Below, in pieces: positions 61,134-64,000 of a stretch of 64,000 bases of DNA (position 1 is the first letter of the stretch; the number at the start of each line of letters is the position of its first letter). The stretch is taken from contig SUZD01000007.1 of the NCBI GenBank assembly GCA_015060105.1, positions 41,384-105,383 on the forward strand, in the 5' to 3' direction. A program made the position numbers and the translations under genes. Origin of the DNA: Rikenellaceae bacterium (lineage in GTDB: Bacteria; Bacteroidota; Bacteroidia; Bacteroidales; Rikenellaceae). Below the pieces are notes generated by a model. It ran no database searches. It had not been told where the DNA came from and saw only the letters and a list, made by a program, of their open reading frames with translations.

Positions 61134-61748
61134 ATGAGAAAGTTGATTGTCATATTGTTGGGTTTGCTTTGTAGCGCAGGCTCGCTCACAGCTCAAAACT
61201 CCCAAGAGATATTGCGAGAGTTGTCGCAACGTATTTCGCAACTCGGAGCATACTCGGTTGATTTTGTGATGAGTTCGGCAGAGGGCGAGGCGAATGGCTC
61301 TTATGTGGTAAATGGCGAGAAATTTCGTATTGCGACAGGCGCTATCGAATTGCTTTATGACGGTAATACCGTTTACGAAATTGACCATACCGTCAAGGAG
61401 ATTGCGTTGGACAACATGGGCGAGAATTACACTTTTTGGAGCAACCCTGCACAAGCGTTTGCAATGCTTGATAGCAGATACGAGCACCAATTTGACGGAT
61501 TTACCGAGTCGCAAGGCAAACACCTATACCGAATCAAATTGAGCGCGCAAAGTAAAGGCGACGAGGTCTTTGTTTTGCTGATTGACTCGACAAGCAAACT
61601 TCCGTTCAAAGCCATATATGGACAAGGCGTGCATGCGGTTTCTATCCGCTTTGTACGTATCAGAACAACCGATAATTCAGATGAAAACCAATTCAAATTC
61701 GATAGTAGTAAATACAAGGAGTATGAATTGATAGAACTTCGCAACTAA
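61134..61748 (+). CDS. lolA: Outer-membrane lipoprotein carrier LolA family protein
   Basis: 204 aa with a signal peptide (MRKLIVILLGLLCSAGSLTAQ). The beta-barrel half has the LolA pattern: YSVDFVMSSAEGEANGSYVVNGEKFRIATGAIELLYDGNTVYEIDHTVKEI and YEHQFDGFTESQGKHLYRIKL. It shuttles lipoproteins from the LolCDE complex across the periplasm. A LolD homologue is encoded at 38859. It starts 3 bases after ftsK, and a promoter-like element for mqnE lies after its end. Confidence 0.82.
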   Translation: MRKLIVILLGLLCSAGSLTAQNSQEILRELSQRISQLGAYSVDFVMSSAEGEANGSYVVNGEKFRIATGAIELLYDGNTVYEIDHTVKEIALDNMGENYTFWSNPAQAFAMLDSRYEHQFDGFTESQGKHLYRIKLSAQSKGDEVFVLLIDSTSKLPFKAIYGQGVHAVSIRFVRIRTTDNSDENQFKFDSSKYKEYELIELRN

Positions 61749-61768
61749 TCGAAGCTAATTTTCTTTTG

Positions 61769-61776
61769 TATATTTG
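61769..61776 (+). promoter_or_regulatory. -7-like element just before mqnE
   Basis: TATATTTG matches TAnnTTTG but ends only 5 bases before the mqnE ATG (61782). In other genes here the distance is 17-25 bases. If used, the transcript would be almost leaderless. No -33 match at the usual spacing, so it may be a chance match. Confidence 0.35.
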
Positions 61777-61781
61777 TGCCG

Positions 61782-62858
61782 ATGAAAAATATAGAACAAA
61801 TTGCCGAAAGCGTTAGACGGGGCGAGAGAATATCAACACAAGAGGCCCTGCTGTTGTGGGACGCTCCGCTGTGGTTGTTGGGCAAGTTGGCCACCGAACG
61901 CAAATTTGCTAAAAGTGGCGATGCACTCTACTACAACCGCAATATTCACGTTGAGCCTACCAATATCTGCGTTTTCAACTGCCGTTTTTGTTCCTATCGC
62001 CGTCCTGCCAATAGTCCCGAAGCATGGGATTACAGTATCGAGCAGATGGAGGATATGGTACGCAGCTATCAAGGTAAGGGACTTACCGAACTGCATATCG
62101 TTGGAGGAGTTCATCCCCAACACGACCTTTGGTTCTATACCGATTTGATTCGACGTCTGAAAGCTATTCTTCCCGAGGTTACAATCAAGGCTTTTACCGC
62201 AGTGGAATTAGCCTATATGATTGAGAAAGCGGGACTGTCGTATCGTGATGGTCTTATGGAGCTCAAAAAAGCGGGGATGGAGTCTATCCCTGGTGGCGGT
62301 GCCGAAATTTTTGACGAAAAACTGCGTGCCGAGATATGTCCCGATAAAGGCTCTACTGCAATCTGGTTGGAGATGCACCGCACGGCACACGAATTGGGCA
62401 TAACTACCAATGCGACAATACTATATGGTCATAAGGAGAGCCGCGAGCAACGCATCGACCACCTTAATCGTCTGCGCGAATTGCAGGACAAAACGGGTGG
62501 ATTTAATGCCTTCATTCCTCTGAAATACCGCAGCCGTGGTAATAGTATGCAGTCGCTGGGAGAGGTGAGTGTTGTGGAGGATATGCGTATGCTGGCAATG
62601 TCGAGAATCTTCCTCGACAACTTCGACCACATCAAAGCCTATTGGGTTATGTATGGCAAGAGCGTAGCAGAGATGGCGTTGTCGTTCGGAGCCGATGATA
62701 TTGACGGCACCATTGATGATTCGACTAAAATCTATTCGATGTCGGGTGCCGAGGAACAACACCCCAAATTAACAATAGCAGAAATTGAGAAAATGGCAGA
62801 AGGCGCAGGCCTGCGTGCCGTAGAACGAGATACACTTTACAATGAAATCAAACACTAA
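61782..62858 (+). CDS. mqnE: Aminofutalosine synthase (menaquinone synthesis)
   Basis: 358 aa radical SAM enzyme. The iron-sulfur motif is Cys63-x3-Cys67-x2-Cys70 in NICVFNCRFCSYRR. Further family segments: LTELHIVGGVHPQHDLWFYTDLIRRLKA, IKAFTAVELAYM, GLMELKKAGMESIPGGGAEIFDEKLR, TNATILYGHKES and FIPLKYRSRGNSM. In the futalosine route it adds the SAM-derived adenosyl radical to form aminofutalosine. The related cyclic enzyme MqnC is the main alternative; AFTAVEL and GGGAEIF favour MqnE. The start is ATG 61782. Its end overlaps the PASTA gene by 17 bases. Confidence 0.92.
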   Translation: MKNIEQIAESVRRGERISTQEALLLWDAPLWLLGKLATERKFAKSGDALYYNRNIHVEPTNICVFNCRFCSYRRPANSPEAWDYSIEQMEDMVRSYQGKGLTELHIVGGVHPQHDLWFYTDLIRRLKAILPEVTIKAFTAVELAYMIEKAGLSYRDGLMELKKAGMESIPGGGAEIFDEKLRAEICPDKGSTAIWLEMHRTAHELGITTNATILYGHKESREQRIDHLNRLRELQDKTGGFNAFIPLKYRSRGNSMQSLGEVSVVEDMRMLAMSRIFLDNFDHIKAYWVMYGKSVAEMALSFGADDIDGTIDDSTKIYSMSGAEEQHPKLTIAEIEKMAEGAGLRAVERDTLYNEIKH

Positions 62859-63750
62859 CCAAAAAAGTGGATTGCGTAAGTTGTTAAGCAATACCATTGT
62901 TCGTCACTTAATACTTGTGACCTGCTCGGTCATTATCCTAGTATTCATTGCAACATCGTTGTTGAATATTCTGACCCGACACAACCAGCAAATTGAGGTT
63001 CCTAATTATGTAGGACTTGGACTTGCCGAAGTTCGAGAGATGGCCAAGGAACACAACTTCGAAATTCATATCAATGACTCGTTGTATGTTCCTGCGCACA
63101 AAGGCGGTGTCGTACTCGACCAAAACCCCAAAGCAGGTAGCCATGTAAAGAGTGGCCGACGCATCTTCATTATGATAAACTCCTACAACCAACGACAAGT
63201 TCAACTTCCGTATGTTACGGGCTACTCATTGCGACAAGCCAAGAACATCTTGGAGGTTAGTGGTCTTGGTATTGATGAGATTTGTTATGTGCCCGACATC
63301 GCTACCAACTATGTTATCGAGCAGAGAGTCGGGGGTAAAGTTGTAACCGAAGAGAGCACTCAAAAAGTATATGTCGGCTCGAATGTCACCCTTATTGTTG
63401 GTCAAAATCCGGCCGATGATCCGACTGTTGTAACTCCCAAAGTGGTTGGATTATCACTTAATGAAGCCAAGAGTCGCTTGTGGGAACGAGGCCTGAATGT
63501 TGGCTCGGTGCGTTTTGACGAAGGTATCGATGTCTTTGACCAGAATGATGCAAAAGTGTATATTCAGACACCCGGTCAGGCCGAATTTGCAACTCTCGGA
63601 CAAAAGGTAACTTTGCGCTTGACACTTGACCAAGAGGTTGTCAATAAAAGTAGTGTAACTTCGGACCGAGATGCTAAAAAACTGATTGAGGAGCGAGTAA
63701 AGGCTGCCGAGGATTCGTTGAATGTTGATGGAGTAGAGCCAATCGAGTAG
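62842..63750 (+). CDS. PASTA domain membrane protein
   Basis: 302 aa. Basic N terminus, one membrane helix (about 20-45, VRHLILVTCSVIILVFIATSLL), then three extracytoplasmic PASTA domains (about 50-120, 120-190, 195-270): IEVPNYVGLGLAEVREMA, VQLPYVTGYSLRQAKNILEVSGL and TPKVVGLSLNEAKSRLWERGL, each with the P-x-V-x-G-x2-L pattern. PASTA domains bind peptidoglycan fragments; here no kinase or penicillin-binding domain is attached. The C-terminal 30 residues are charged. It is followed 2 bases later by an rluD-type gene. Confidence 0.9.
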   Translation: MKSNTNQKSGLRKLLSNTIVRHLILVTCSVIILVFIATSLLNILTRHNQQIEVPNYVGLGLAEVREMAKEHNFEIHINDSLYVPAHKGGVVLDQNPKAGSHVKSGRRIFIMINSYNQRQVQLPYVTGYSLRQAKNILEVSGLGIDEICYVPDIATNYVIEQRVGGKVVTEESTQKVYVGSNVTLIVGQNPADDPTVVTPKVVGLSLNEAKSRLWERGLNVGSVRFDEGIDVFDQNDAKVYIQTPGQAEFATLGQKVTLRLTLDQEVVNKSSVTSDRDAKKLIEERVKAAEDSLNVDGVEPIE

Positions 63751-63752
63751 GT

Positions 63753-64000
63753 ATGGTGGACGAGCGTTACGACGATATAGCGTTGGAAGAGAGTGACGAG
63801 AATAGTTCGGACGAACTGTTCGAACACTTCTCGGTTGTGGTCGATAAAGGCCAGGCGATGTTGCGATTGGATAAGTTTTTGGTCGATCGCATGGAACATT
63901 GCTCGCGTAGTCGTATTCAGGCGGCTGCCGATAATGGCAATATTTTGGTTAATGGCTCGCCCGTTAAATCGAGTTATAAGGTAAAACCGCTCGACCGCAT
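63753..64000 (+). CDS. RluD-type pseudouridine synthase, N-terminal part (cut by window edge)
   Basis: 82 codons visible. After an acidic start (MVDERYDDIALEESDENSSDELFE) comes an S4-type RNA-binding segment: MLRLDKFLVDRMEHCSRSRIQAAADNGNILVNGSPVKSSYKVKPLDR, the typical N terminus of RluC/RluD enzymes that modify 23S rRNA uridines. The catalytic domain would lie beyond position 64000. ATG 63753 follows the PASTA stop by 2 bases. Confidence 0.85.
   Translation, partial: MVDERYDDIALEESDENSSDELFEHFSVVVDKGQAMLRLDKFLVDRMEHCSRSRIQAAADNGNILVNGSPVKSSYKVKPLDR

Overview
The window is a chromosome segment from a member of the Bacteroidota, most likely order Bacteroidales. The support is: promoters of the Bacteroidota type (TTTG, 19-21 bases, TAnnTTTG) before at least six genes; families largely confined to this phylum (DUF4290, DUF4831, DUF5689, BACON plus BspA-type leucine-rich repeats, the short arginine decarboxylase, TIGR02757); and the gene orders coaE-folP-lolD and thyA-folA. 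No prophage, insertion sequence or CRISPR array was seen. Species cannot be named from the sequence.

Layout. 1-3.3 kb: the tail of a cut-off gene, an SGNH hydrolase, an acyltransferase and a GMP synthase whose glutaminase domain has been shortened. 3.3-8.3 kb: pheT, superoxide dismutase and an AspT-type exchanger. 8.4-12.3 kb (minus): a thioredoxin-fold lipoprotein, an LpxH-like hydrolase, thyA and folA in one operon, with DUF4290 upstream. 12.4-19.5 kb: a sigma-54 activator without a DNA-binding domain, then on the minus strand leuA, leuB, an ABC exporter and galE. 19.7-22.7 kb: tRNA-Leu followed by the only accessory-looking block, with two small unknown genes and a repeat-rich surface lipoprotein, then a 626-base non-coding stretch. 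22.7-29.7 kb: a DASS transporter with a structured leader, recQ, lptB, aroA and aroC. 29.7-33.5 kb: tRNA-Val, an SPOUT methyltransferase, panB, a DUF5689 lipoprotein and arginine decarboxylase.

33.7-37.0 kb: an envelope operon (membrane-anchored HU-like protein, sigma-54 activator, lptE, a helical-repeat protein, secG). 37.1-44.0 kb: a dense run of YbbR-like protein, coaE, folP, lolD, TIGR02757, a tRNA methyltransferase, DUF4831, an AlkD-like protein and an epimerase with a C-terminal zinc knuckle. 44.0-48.1 kb (minus): fabD, a ROK regulator, GNAT, an epimerase and a one-cysteine thioredoxin. 48.2-64 kb: plsC, parE, parC, aroK, purL, murI, ftsK, lolA, mqnE, a PASTA protein and the start of an rluD-type gene.

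Most genes are housekeeping: purines and folate, chorismate and menaquinone, leucine, pantothenate/CoA, envelope biogenesis (LptB, LptE, LolA, LolD, LpxH, PlsC, FabD), chromosome handling (ParE/C, FtsK, RecQ). The unusual signals are the GuaA that lost its glutaminase centre, two thioredoxin-fold proteins lacking canonical cysteines, the palindromic face-to-face promoter at 12.44 kb, the tRNA-Leu-side block with a perfect 175-base internal repeat, and the structured leader at 22.66-22.75 kb. No undescribed multi-gene system could be shown; the HU-like/sigma-54 pair and the tRNA-Leu block are the best places to look.
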